Source: DATFDN01 sp963818885 (lineage in GTDB: Bacteria; Pseudomonadota; Alphaproteobacteria; Acetobacterales; Acetobacteraceae). From it: 64,000 bases of DNA. The notes below the pieces were generated by a model. That model saw only the letters and a list, made by a program, of their open reading frames with translations, did no database searches and had not been told where the DNA came from. A program made the translations under genes and the position numbers. Within the stretch, counting starts at the first letter, position 1, and the number at the start of each line of letters is the position of its first letter. The DNA is taken from contig CAWFTP010000003.1 in assembly GCA_963818885.1 (NCBI GenBank), positions 1,054,001 to 1,118,000 of the forward strand. Direction: 5' to 3'. This document shows positions 27,021 through 34,569 of this stretch, piece by piece.

Positions 27021-27197
27021 ATGGACAAGACCTCCACGCCGACGCAGTCCAGCCCTGCCGAAGTCACAGACGATTCTGGCCGCGTGCGCCTCGGCGACGG
27101 GTATCGCCTGCCGATGCCGAACCCCGCCGAGATCGCCGATTGTGGCCGCATCCGCCTCGGCGGCGGCTATCGCCTTCCGGCGGAGCGTATCGCCTGA
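27021..27197 (+). CDS. 58-residue peptide with a tandem 20-residue repeat
   Basis: From ATG 27021, with CCGGAG six bases upstream. After an 11-residue Thr/Ser-rich leader there are two copies of a ~20-residue unit, residues 12-31 (PAEVTDDSGRVRLGDGYRLP) and 35-53 (PAEIADCGRIRLGGGYRLP), so GR-V/I-RLG-x-GYRLP occurs twice; the second has the only Cys. The duplication is also visible in the DNA (27054-27113 and 27123-27179). No signal peptide or membrane segment. I do not recognise the family. It looks like a duplicated-core peptide, but no modifying enzyme is nearby. A strong hairpin follows the stop. Confidence 0.6.
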   Translation: MDKTSTPTQSSPAEVTDDSGRVRLGDGYRLPMPNPAEIADCGRIRLGGGYRLPAERIA

Positions 27198-27203
27198 TAA
27201 CGC

Positions 27204-27233
27204 GCGCCCCGCGGCGGTTCCGCCGCGGGGCGC
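27204..27233 (+). terminator. Strong hairpin after the 58-residue peptide gene
   Basis: A perfect 13-bp GC stem with loop GTTC (arms 27204-27216 and 27221-27233) begins six bases after the stop. There is no U run, so it may protect the mRNA end as much as terminate. Confidence 0.55.
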
Positions 27234-27442
27234 CCTTGGCCGCACGCGATGCAAATACGGCGATACACGTCGCACTGAAACTCCGTCTGGGGCGCCCGCA
27301 TGAACCATCAAATGTCAGATATTCGGCCCTATTGGCTATTTCTGAGCGACTTCATGGCCGAACGCGCCTCTCGCCACGTTGCTTGCACATCGCCGGTCGG
27401 CGCCCGTAACATGGAGCGCGACGGCCGAATGGCGTACCCATA

Positions 27443-27784
27443 ATGCCCGCCGATCTTGGGATGGCGCTCCTGCTGGCCGTCATGGGCGGCATGAACGGAT
27501 GGAACTGCGTCACCCTATTCCGGGACAAGCGAGTCGCCGGCATATCACCGACCACGATGCTGTTTCGTGGCGGCGCGAACGCATACCAGGCATACTTCCT
27601 CTTTGCCCTCGGCCAATGGCTCTCCTTCAGCATCGCGGTCCCGGCGACCGCGCTAAGCCTCGCGTGGGTAGGACAGGCTTTCTATTACCATCGCTGGCCT
27701 GGCGGGAGGACGCTACGCGCCTCACCTCTCACGAGGCTAGCCTCCTCCGCTGGCCGTGCCCGCCATCTACAGACTGACGCCTAG
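27443..27784 (+). CDS. Small membrane protein, phage-type (SemiSWEET-like pattern)
   Basis: 113 residues with three hydrophobic segments in the first ~90 (MALLLAVMGGMNGWNCVTLF, YFLFALGQWLSFSIAV, ATALSLAWVGQAFYYHRW). The pattern NGWN...RDKRVAGISPTTM followed by LGQW resembles small membrane proteins found in phage and prophage regions and distantly PQ-loop/SemiSWEET proteins. This is recognition by pattern only. No good ribosome-binding site precedes the ATG. The Arg-rich last 25 residues may be non-native. Function unknown. Confidence 0.55.
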   Translation: MPADLGMALLLAVMGGMNGWNCVTLFRDKRVAGISPTTMLFRGGANAYQAYFLFALGQWLSFSIAVPATALSLAWVGQAFYYHRWPGGRTLRASPLTRLASSAGRARHLQTDA

Positions 27785-27803
27785 GACTACGTTCTCCTGG
27801 TTC

Positions 27804-27822
27804 CTAGGAAAATAAGCTTGAC
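27804..27822 (+). repeat. 19-bp promoter-upstream direct repeat, copy 2
   Basis: Second copy of the element at 26830-26848 (18 of 19 bases identical), 974 bp further on, again immediately upstream of and including a TTGAC -35 element. Confidence 0.8.
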
Positions 27823-27846
27823 ATTGGTCATCGTCTCACGCTAACT
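27818..27846 (+). promoter_or_regulatory. Sigma-70-type promoter P3
   Basis: TTGACA, a 17-base spacer and CTAACT, with the same spacing as P1 and P2. Transcription would begin near 27853, into a leader with two hairpins ahead of the DUF6065-like gene. Confidence 0.6.
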
Positions 27847-27852
27847 CCCGGT

Positions 27853-27930
27853 TCGTCGATGGGCGGACTGCGCCCATTCCCGCCCTAGCTTCGTTCCGAC
27901 CGCGGCCCCGCCATTGGCGGGGCCGTTTTC
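27853..27930 (+). ncRNA. Candidate ~80-nt small RNA or leader RNA, copy 2
   Basis: A 5' hairpin (27861-27875: GGGCG-GACTG-CGCCC, extended by flanking AT/AT pairs), a pyrimidine-rich linker, and a perfect 9-bp GC terminator stem (27904-27912 with 27916-27924) followed by GTTTTCG. It is the structural twin of the candidate at 26879-26960: same promoter, same hairpin loop, same terminator tail, different stem bases. The DUF6065-like gene starts 38 bases downstream, so it could also be its attenuator. Confidence 0.5.
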
Positions 27931-27967
27931 GTATGGGCTTGGTCAACGGCACCACACTGAGGCCCCC

Positions 27968-28774
27968 ATGCAGCATCAATCACGGATCCCGACCGTCCGG
28001 TTCTACTGCATGATCGAGCAAGCCCGCCCCCCTCAGCGCGCCGACCGATCGGCCCTCGGAACGCTGCCGACCCGCGCTTATCGCTACTGCGATGCAATCA
28101 CGTCGGCAGCGGCGTACGGGTGGTACGTGTTCTCGCCGATGGAGCTGCGCCTGATCTGGGACGGTGCCGACATCTTCTGGCACTACGCAGGCGCCGCCGA
28201 CTGGCTTCCGTTGCAGCCGTCGGCGCAATTCCCGGGCCAGGCGGCCCGCTTCGATGCCGCCGCGCCAGAGGCACTGCAGGGTTGTTCGCCCCCGTTTCTG
28301 ACCTCGCTCCTGGAGCCGGGGACACTGCAAATCTGGACCGGATTGATGGCCCGCACCGCCCCGGACTGGAGCCTGCTGGTGCGTGGCCCGGCCAACCTGC
28401 CCGGTCCCGGCGGCTTCGCCGCTTATGAGGGAATCGTGGAAAGCGACCGCTGGTTCGGTCCGCTGTTCATCAATCTGCGCCTCACTCGCACCGGCGTGCC
28501 GATCCGCATCGCCGCGGACTTCCCCTTGATGCAAGTCCAGCCGCTGCCGCGCCTCGCGTACGCCGAGGAGACGCTGGGTGCCAGCGAACTGGTGTCTGAA
28601 CTCAAGGGCTTCGGTGCAGCCGACTGGGCCGACTACCAGAGCAGCATCGCCGATCCCAGCGCCGACCAGGACAGACCGTTCGGCGCCTATTCGGTCGTAG
28701 CCCGCAAGCGGCGCAAGGGCGGTTGCCCTTTCAAGGCCGGGATGCCGGCGGTCGCGGCGTCCGCTTTCGCCTGA
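27968..28774 (+). CDS. DUF6065-like protein
   Basis: 268 residues from ATG 27968. The stretches TRAYRYCDAITSAAAYGWYVFSPMELRLIWDG, LEPGTLQIWTGLMARTAPDWSLLVRGPANLP and YEGIVESDRWFGPLFINLRLTRTGVPIRI match the pattern I associate with DUF6065 proteins of proteobacteria and phages; the fold and activity of that family are unknown. No signal peptide or membrane segment; the last ~25 residues are basic and Cys-containing. First gene of a four-gene cassette running to 30441, driven by P3. Confidence 0.7.
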   Translation: MQHQSRIPTVRFYCMIEQARPPQRADRSALGTLPTRAYRYCDAITSAAAYGWYVFSPMELRLIWDGADIFWHYAGAADWLPLQPSAQFPGQAARFDAAAPEALQGCSPPFLTSLLEPGTLQIWTGLMARTAPDWSLLVRGPANLPGPGGFAAYEGIVESDRWFGPLFINLRLTRTGVPIRIAADFPLMQVQPLPRLAYAEETLGASELVSELKGFGAADWADYQSSIADPSADQDRPFGAYSVVARKRRKGGCPFKAGMPAVAASAFA

Positions 28775-28799
28775 GCCGGGCTTCCCGCCGCCCGGCCCC

Positions 28800-28825
28800 G
28801 CCGCCGCTCGGCTACGGGCGGCGGC
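28800..28825 (+). terminator. Hairpin between the DUF6065-like and holin-sized genes
   Basis: GCCGCCGC and GCGGCGGC form a perfect 8-bp stem (28800-28807 with 28818-28825) followed by TCATTTCTC. It could partly terminate transcription ahead of the next three genes. Confidence 0.45.
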
Positions 28826-28852
28826 TCATTTCTCATCGACAATGGAGACATC

Positions 28853-29191
28853 ATGAATTCTCGCCTGCAGGGCTGGCTTCGCCAGCCGACCACGATTCAC
28901 GGCATCGGCGTCATCGTCGCTACCGTCGCCGGGATCGGCACCTATGTCGCCACAAGAAGCCCGGTGATGGCCGCCGGCCTCGCCGGGTCCACGTTCGGCG
29001 TGATCGCCGCCATGCTGAACGACTCGAACGCGGATACGGCGCGTATCGAGGCGCTCGTGACCGATGTGGCAACCGCGATCGCCAGCCGGCACGTCGCGGC
29101 GATGCTGCCCCAGCTCGTGGCCGACGCGTCCAAGGCCTTGGAGTCCGCCGCGCCAGCCGGCGCGACCCCCGCTCCGCAGGTAAAGTCGTGA
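28853..29191 (+). CDS. Holin-sized small membrane protein, phage-associated
   Basis: 112 residues with GGAG upstream of the ATG. The N-terminus LQGWLRQPTTIHGIGVIVATVAGIGTYVA is followed by a second hydrophobic segment (PVMAAGLAGSTFGVIAAML) and a helical, mostly soluble C-terminus. Size, two membrane segments and the place before a lipoprotein gene fit a holin or other phage lysis-module protein, as does the recurrence of such proteins in prophage regions of related bacteria. It overlaps the lipoprotein gene by GTGA. Confidence 0.6.
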   Translation: MNSRLQGWLRQPTTIHGIGVIVATVAGIGTYVATRSPVMAAGLAGSTFGVIAAMLNDSNADTARIEALVTDVATAIASRHVAAMLPQLVADASKALESAAPAGATPAPQVKS

Positions 29192-29694
29192 GCGGCGTGG
29201 CCCTGCTGCATCGCCGCCTCGTCCTGGCAGGACTGGCGGCACTCCCCGCTGCGCCCCTCGGCGGTTGCGTGTCGGGCCCGGCAATCACGCCGACCGCGAT
29301 CAACGACATCGGTCTCATCGCAGCTGCGCTCAAGGTCCTGATGCCGCAGCTCGGGTTGGTGAGCGGACTGAGCACGGCGGCGATCGACACCGCGACTCAG
29401 GCGATCATGGACCTCCAGGCCGCTGCCGATGCGGCGGCGACGGCGAACACGATCGCGGCGGCGCGTCCCGTCGTTACCCGGATCGCGGCCGATGTGAACG
29501 CCGTCATCGGTGCGCTGTCCGCCGCCAGTCTGCCTGATGCGCTCACTCACGTCTTGCAGGCGGCCTCCGTGTTACTGCCGATCGTCGAAGCTGCCGTCGG
29601 GCTCGCCGCGCCGGCGGGCGCCGGAACCGGCGTCATGACACCGGCCCAGGCGCGCGCGGCGTTGCGCACGATCTCCACGCCGATCACCAAATGA
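29188..29694 (+). CDS. Phage-associated lipoprotein
   Basis: 168 residues from GTG 29188, overlapping the preceding stop. A signal peptide with basic n-region (HRR), hydrophobic core and lipobox L-G-G-C (Cys near residue 29) predicts a lipoprotein. The mature part is Ala-rich and helical, with the repeated theme of ALPDAL, LLPIVEAAVGLA and a C-terminal MTPAQARAALR helix. I recall similar lipoproteins beside the same small membrane protein in prophage-like regions of acetic-acid-bacteria relatives. A spanin-like role is possible but unproven. Confidence 0.68.
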   Translation: MSGVALLHRRLVLAGLAALPAAPLGGCVSGPAITPTAINDIGLIAAALKVLMPQLGLVSGLSTAAIDTATQAIMDLQAAADAAATANTIAAARPVVTRIAADVNAVIGALSAASLPDALTHVLQAASVLLPIVEAAVGLAAPAGAGTGVMTPAQARAALRTISTPITK

Positions 29695-30441
29695 TCCCCG
29701 CCCCACCGCAGGCGGCTCGGCCGGCTGCCGCACGATCCTAGCAGCGTCGCCGCCGTCCCCTCGCTCGCGTCGTACCGCGGTGATCGCCAGCCCAGTCGCG
29801 CGATCGATTGGTCGCGCGACGTCGCGCCCAGCGCATGGGGAATGTACCGCAACGACTTGCTCAGCGACTGTACGGCGGCGGCGGTGGCGCATGCCGTTGG
29901 CACCTGGCAGAGCTACGCCCCGCCGCTGCGATTCCTGACCGACGCCGACGTCGTGCGGCTCTACTCCGCGACGGGCGATTACGTACCCGGCGAGGCGGCG
30001 ACCGACCGAGGCGCCGTCTGCCTGGATGTCCTGAACTACTGGATGAGCAATGAGATTGGCGGTGAGACACTCAGTGCGTTCTGCACGGTCGATCCAAAAG
30101 ACCTGGGCGACGTTCGCCTCGCGCTTGAGATCTTCGGCGGCCTCTACACCGGCGTGACGCTGCGCGAGGCGCAACTCGCCGGGTCAGGCGCCTGGGATGC
30201 GACACACGATGCGCCCATGGGTGGCCACTGCGTCTGGGTTGTCGCCGCCGATGGCGACGGCCTGACGTGCATCACCTGGGGCGCGCCCCAGCGCATGACG
30301 TGGGCATTTTGGAGCGCGGCGACCGACGAGTGCTACGCGTTGCTCTCTCCGTGCTGGAGTTGCGGCGGCCGGACGCCAGAAGGTTTTCCGGTTGAATCGA
30401 TGATCGCCGATATGGCGGCACTCGCGAAGGCCCGCATGTAA
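29691..30441 (+). CDS. Papain-like cysteine-peptidase-fold protein, start frameshifted
   Basis: The clear body runs from 29842 in frame: GMYRNDLLSDCTAAAVAHAVGTW with a candidate catalytic Cys, TDRGAVCLDVLNYW, and GGHCVWVVAADGDGLTCITWG with a candidate His, as in phage-associated papain/C39-like proteins. Family-like sequence also extends upstream of 29842 (RLGRLPHDPSSVAAVPSLASYRGDR) with no start codon. The only sensible start is ATG 29691, which overlaps the lipoprotein stop (ATGA) but lies one frame off. One extra base in the C-rich 29695-29710 would explain this. It may process a protein or cleave peptidoglycan cross-links; this is inference. Confidence 0.62.
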
Positions 30442-30454
30442 AGGGCCGCGCCGT

Positions 30455-31000
30455 TCAGACGACGACCGTCTGCCCTGGTCCCACTGGCTGGCCTTGGGCA
30501 CGCCGCGCCTGCCACAATGCGACGAAGTCGATCGGCTGTAGCAGAACCGGAGGGAAGCCGCCTTCGCGCGTCACGTCCGAGAGAAGGTTGCGGGCGAAGG
30601 GGAACAGGATGCGCGGACATTCGACCAGCAGCACCGGCTCCACCGCATTCTCCGGCAGGCCGGTCAGCGTAAACACGCCGGCATAGGTCAGCTCCACGAC
30701 GAACACCGCATTAGTCGTGGGCGCCTGCCCGTTTCCTCCCTGCGTCCCCGTGGCCCCCGCGGCGGGTGCCTCGTGCGCCTCTGCCCGGATCAGCAGAGAC
30801 ACCTCAAAGACGTCCTGCCCCTCCTGAATCCGGCGCGCCTGCACGTCGAGATTGATGTTGACCGACGGCTGCGCGCGAAGCGTGGTGTAGATCTGCGGCG
30901 CGCCGGGGACCTCGAACGACAGGTCCTTCACGTACTGGACATTGACCATCAGCGGAGGGCGCTGCTGGGCGGCACCGACCTGCGGGGTTGTTTCTGACAT
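30455..31000 (-). CDS. secB: Protein-export chaperone SecB
   Basis: 181 residues. SecB motifs: VNVQYVKDLSFEVPGAP, VNINLDVQARR, VFEVSLLIRAEA, ELTYAGVFTLTGL, CPRILFPFARNLLSDVTREGGFPPVLLQPIDFVALW. It holds preproteins unfolded and delivers them to SecA. An acidic/Gly insert at ~95-105 is unusual but minor, and the length is normal. It stands alone, convergent with the papain-like gene (13-bp gap), and marks the return to chromosomal core genes. Confidence 0.95.
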   Translation of the reverse strand: MSETTPQVGAAQQRPPLMVNVQYVKDLSFEVPGAPQIYTTLRAQPSVNINLDVQARRIQEGQDVFEVSLLIRAEAHEAPAAGATGTQGGNGQAPTTNAVFVVELTYAGVFTLTGLPENAVEPVLLVECPRILFPFARNLLSDVTREGGFPPVLLQPIDFVALWQARRAQGQPVGPGQTVVV

Positions 31001-31060
31001 GAGCCCTCCGTTTCGTGCGGCCCCGGTAGCAGATGCGCGGACCGGCGGGAAGCGCCGTGC

Positions 31061-31780
31061 TCAGGTCTCCCGGCGGAACGTCACCACGAGCACGTCACGG
31101 TAGCCCGGCGATGCGGGGTCGATCGGGGCGACCGGCGTGACGCCGTGCATCACGCGATTGTCGTCCACCAGCGCGGCGTCGAACGGCTCCGTCAGCGTGA
31201 AGCTGCCCAGGACGTGCCGGGTCAGGTCGGTGACGGCGGTCACGCCCTCCCGGATGTTGCGTCGCCCGATCAGCAGCACGAGCACATGATCGACGCCGTC
31301 CTGGTGCATTCCCTCGGGTGTCGGGCGCCCGTCCTGCTCGGCACGAGCCTCGATGCGGAACTGGTGCACCTCTACATGCCATCGTGGCGTCTGGGTCAGC
31401 CGCTCGAACAGCGCCTGGCATGTCGCGAGGATCGCGGTCATCGTCGGACCGGCGCCGATCTCAGGCAGGACCGGCTCGAACCACCGGGCGACGCCGCCGT
31501 TCAAGGCGTTGTAGTCACGGCTCTGGTAGTGCGCCTGATGCGGCTTGCGCCGGATGCCGGTTGAGTCGGCGGCATAGACCGCGTGCCGCCGCTTCCGGTA
31601 GCGGCCGCCATCCGCCATGTAGGTATCGAGCCCGAGATCGTCCCAACTCGCCGCGAATGTCGCCCAATCGGTGAGCGGACCTGCCTGTGTCAGCGCGGCC
31701 TTCATCTCACGTCCCCTGACGAAGGCGAACCCCTCCCGAGTGATGTGCTCTGCGAGCGGCGCCAGAACGTCGTTCTGCAC
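31061..31780 (-). CDS. 2OG-Fe(II) dioxygenase family protein
   Basis: 239 residues from GTG 31780, preceded by GGAGGAGGA. The facial triad is visible: His and Asp in MHQDGVDHV and the distal His in NRVMHGVTPV, followed by a late Arg (FRRET), a pattern of the 2OG-Fe dioxygenase PF10014-type proteins. Those hydroxylate free amino acids in some members. The gene overlaps the MscS stop (TAGTG) and would be co-transcribed with it. Substrate unknown. Confidence 0.85.
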   Translation of the reverse strand: MQNDVLAPLAEHITREGFAFVRGREMKAALTQAGPLTDWATFAASWDDLGLDTYMADGGRYRKRRHAVYAADSTGIRRKPHQAHYQSRDYNALNGGVARWFEPVLPEIGAGPTMTAILATCQALFERLTQTPRWHVEVHQFRIEARAEQDGRPTPEGMHQDGVDHVLVLLIGRRNIREGVTAVTDLTRHVLGSFTLTEPFDAALVDDNRVMHGVTPVAPIDPASPGYRDVLVVTFRRET

Positions 31781-34245
31781 TAGTCTCCTCCTCCACTCGT
31801 CGATTTCGCCTGCGGCTGCGCGATCGCCGGCACTGCCGGTGCCAAGCGCAGGGGCATGACGACGGTCTGCGCCGGGTTCAATAGCTGCACGCCCTCCGGC
31901 TCGAAGCGCATCTTCACCCGCCGGTTGAACTCTCGCTGCACTGGCCAGCGTCCCGCAGCGGTGCAGACGATCTGTCCGGTTATTGTGGCGCCCGCTCCAT
32001 CCAGCTTGTCCACCCCCCATAGCTGCAGGTCGCTCAACATCCGCGGCGCGAATTCCGGGTCCGCGCGCATCGCGCCGGCGATCTCCGACAGCAACTGGCT
32101 TACTCGGTCGGTGTCTTCCGCATAGCAGACCGTGAGATTGACCGCGGCGTTGCCGATCCCGCGGTTCGTGTTCGTCACGCTGGTCACCGAGCTGAACGGG
32201 ATGATGTGCACGGACCCGTCGGACGCACGCAGGCGGATGGTCCGCACCGACAGCGCCTCCACCGTGCCGGAGAGGCCGGAAACCGTCACCCAGTCGCCGA
32301 CCTGCATTGCGTTCTCGAGCAGCAGGAAGATGCCCGTGATCAGATCCTGCACCAGCTTTTGTGATCCGAAGCCGATCGCCACGCCGATGATTCCCGCGCC
32401 GGCCAGGAGTGGGGCGATGTTGATGCCGATCTCGGACAACACGGTCAATCCCGCCACCACGATGATGGCGGCGAACAAAGTGGTCCGAAGGAGCGGCAGC
32501 AAGGTCCGCAGCCGCGTGGAGCGCGTGGCCTGCTGTTCTCGGCCGAGTCGTGCCAGATGGGCGGCCAACGCGGCATTCGCCGCCTCCCAGGCCAGCGCCG
32601 CCAGCACCACCGTCAACACCAGCGTCCCTAGGCTTGCAGCGAGCCGCCGGCCGACGATGCTGCCGGCGAACCAGGCGAACAGGGGAACACCCCACATGGT
32701 GAGCAGAACCAGGATGGCAGTGACGTAGACGATCCCGCGGGCGACGGTCTGCACGACCGGATGATAAAATGCGAGACGGGCTTCAAGGCCCGGATACCGC
32801 TCGGCCATCTCCGGCGTGACCCGGCCGGTGCGCTCCAGCAGCCCTAGAAGCACGATCAGCAGCAAGCGCGCGACTGCCATGACCACGACGACCGCCACGA
32901 AGAACCGAAGCACCAGGCTGAACCCGTTGCGCGCCTCGACCGCCCACACGACCCAGAGAGCGACCAGGAAGAACAGCGCAATCCAGTGCCAGACGGGCGC
33001 GATGGCGTTGCGGATGCGCGCGAACGGTCCGGTGGCGCCGGCAGGCGCCCGCAGCCAATACTTCACGGCCCGGCGCTTCTGCAGCACCATGATCGCGAGG
33101 AAGACATGATTGATCAGGCCCGCGATCTTGAGCAGCGTATCGTGGGCGGGTTCCGACATCCCGAGCGCGACGCCGACCTCGGCGATGGCATAGCCAAACA
33201 CGGCCACGCAAACGATCCGCCGAATCCAGCGTGTCGCCCACACCGCCGTGGCATCCGACACCCGAAGCAGCCGTAGCCGACGGCCCTCCGGCGACAGCAT
33301 CATCCGCACGAACGTCATGATTCCGGCGGAAATCGCATAGGCATCGACCATCGCCAGCACGACCAACCGGGTCTGCTCGCCGCCGCCGATCCTGGTTGCC
33401 GCGACGATATGGCCAGCGATCGCGAACGCCATGACCGGCAGAAGGTCGAGGACCAGCCGCACGACAACCAGCGGGAGGCGAAGCAGCAGCGTGCGGGCCG
33501 CGACACGCCGGGTGCGCGGCGGTTCTGTCTCGCCGCGCTCCGCCCGCGCTTCGGGATCCTCCTCCTCCCCATCGGCGCCCGTGTGGGACGCTGCGTTCCC
33601 TTGCGGCGCACGCATTTCGAGGACCGCAACGGGGCGGCGCAGCAGCCAGCGCACCGCAAATTCTGCCGCTATGCCTGCTGCGAACGCCAGCACGACCCGC
33701 CAGGCCGCCGAGCGCAGGATGCCTTGCGCCAGCGGATTGGTCGCCATGACCACGATCCAGCCCCACAGCAAGGGAAGGCTCTGCATCGTTTGCGCCGCCA
33801 AGGCCGCGCGAGTCCGTAGGGACGCCAAGAATCCGCTCGCGCCCAGCAGCACAACAGCACCAAGGCTGTCAGGCTTGAGCTTGACCGCCGCTGGCTTGGC
33901 TGGCGCCGCAGCGGGTTCGGTGGGTGGCGAAGCCTGTCTCGCTGCCTGTGCGGGCGGCGCCTCAGCCGGGGCGGTCCGCGCGATCGCTTCCAGTGTGGTG
34001 ACGACCTGCGCCCGCCGTGTCGGGTCAGTGAGCACATCAAGGGCCTGTCGCGCCTGATCCGGGCTTATCGGCACCCCCGCGGCCGCCCGAGCCGGCGCAG
34101 GCGCAGAGGTGGCCGGGGCCGCAGCCCATCCGGCCGGAGGCAGTGCCGACGACAGAAGCAGCGCAAGCAGGAGGAATGCTACAGACATCGGGCGGCGTCC
34201 CATATAGGGATGAACCCCTAATCCATTGTGGCTCGCGTGCGGCAC
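31780..34245 (-). CDS. Mechanosensitive channel, large MscS family
   Basis: Up to 821 residues. An N-terminal signal sequence (SVAFLLLALLLSSALPPAGWA) leads to a periplasmic region, then about ten membrane segments from residue ~150, and the MscS core near 600-790: IAPLLAGAGIIGVAIGFGSQKLVQDLITGIFLLLE, then VGDWVTVSGLSGTVEALSVRTIRLR. It opens on membrane tension. The start is unsure: GTG 34245 (AAGGAAGG upstream), ATG 34203 or ATG 34188. The divergent HIG1 gene overlaps the first choice. The last residues run into the dioxygenase gene. Confidence 0.9.
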   Translation of the reverse strand: MPHASHNGLGVHPYMGRRPMSVAFLLLALLLSSALPPAGWAAAPATSAPAPARAAAGVPISPDQARQALDVLTDPTRRAQVVTTLEAIARTAPAEAPPAQAARQASPPTEPAAAPAKPAAVKLKPDSLGAVVLLGASGFLASLRTRAALAAQTMQSLPLLWGWIVVMATNPLAQGILRSAAWRVVLAFAAGIAAEFAVRWLLRRPVAVLEMRAPQGNAASHTGADGEEEDPEARAERGETEPPRTRRVAARTLLLRLPLVVVRLVLDLLPVMAFAIAGHIVAATRIGGGEQTRLVVLAMVDAYAISAGIMTFVRMMLSPEGRRLRLLRVSDATAVWATRWIRRIVCVAVFGYAIAEVGVALGMSEPAHDTLLKIAGLINHVFLAIMVLQKRRAVKYWLRAPAGATGPFARIRNAIAPVWHWIALFFLVALWVVWAVEARNGFSLVLRFFVAVVVVMAVARLLLIVLLGLLERTGRVTPEMAERYPGLEARLAFYHPVVQTVARGIVYVTAILVLLTMWGVPLFAWFAGSIVGRRLAASLGTLVLTVVLAALAWEAANAALAAHLARLGREQQATRSTRLRTLLPLLRTTLFAAIIVVAGLTVLSEIGINIAPLLAGAGIIGVAIGFGSQKLVQDLITGIFLLLENAMQVGDWVTVSGLSGTVEALSVRTIRLRASDGSVHIIPFSSVTSVTNTNRGIGNAAVNLTVCYAEDTDRVSQLLSEIAGAMRADPEFAPRMLSDLQLWGVDKLDGAGATITGQIVCTAAGRWPVQREFNRRVKMRFEPEGVQLLNPAQTVVMPLRLAPAVPAIAQPQAKSTSGGGD

Positions 34246-34431
34246 GTCCTTCCTTTCCTTATCGGTCCTCTGATGCTCGCGACCGCGGGGGTGCTCTTCG
34301 CCGGGATTCTGGGGCTGGCGAGGGGCAGCAGGGATCCCCGCCGGTCGAATCAGCTCATGCGCTGGCGTATCATCCTTCAGGCCGCGGCGTTGGCGCTGTT
34401 CGTCCTCATGCTGGCCCTCTCGCGGGGTTGA
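34228..34431 (+). CDS. HIG1-domain small membrane protein
   Basis: 67 residues with two transmembrane helices. The second, RSNQLMRWRIILQAAALALFVLMLALSRG, is the HIG1 signature (QxxMRxRxxLQ), a family linked to cytochrome-oxidase assembly or stability. The start is one of GTG 34228, GTG 34237 or ATG 34273. It overlaps the 5' end of the divergent MscS gene if that starts at 34245. Confidence 0.82.
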   Translation: MARVRHVLPFLIGPLMLATAGVLFAGILGLARGSRDPRRSNQLMRWRIILQAAALALFVLMLALSRG

Positions 34432-34456
34432 GCTGCGCGGAGACTCGGCGCCGTGT

Positions 34457-34486
34457 TTGACAGCGGCTTCGGCGAATGCATATGGT
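34457..34486 (+). promoter_or_regulatory. Probable promoter of etfBA
   Basis: TTGACA, an 18-base spacer and TATGGT, 84 bases upstream of the etfB ATG. Good -35, moderate -10. Confidence 0.55.
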
Positions 34487-34569
34487 CCGCCGCATATTGC
34501 AGGTGCGAACAGGCCCGCTCATGCCGGCCGCCTGCGCTGGTGGTTGGGCTCTGAAAGCGGCATGGTCTC

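Noticed and set aside
27021..27197. Calling the repeat peptide a proven modified-peptide precursor
   Set aside because: No maturation enzyme, protease or exporter gene is in the vicinity; only the repeat architecture supports the idea.
31061..32695. N-terminal extension of the dioxygenase frame through the MscS gene
   Set aside because: The family sequence starts at GTG 31780 with a strong ribosome-binding site; upstream sequence is the MscS gene in another frame.
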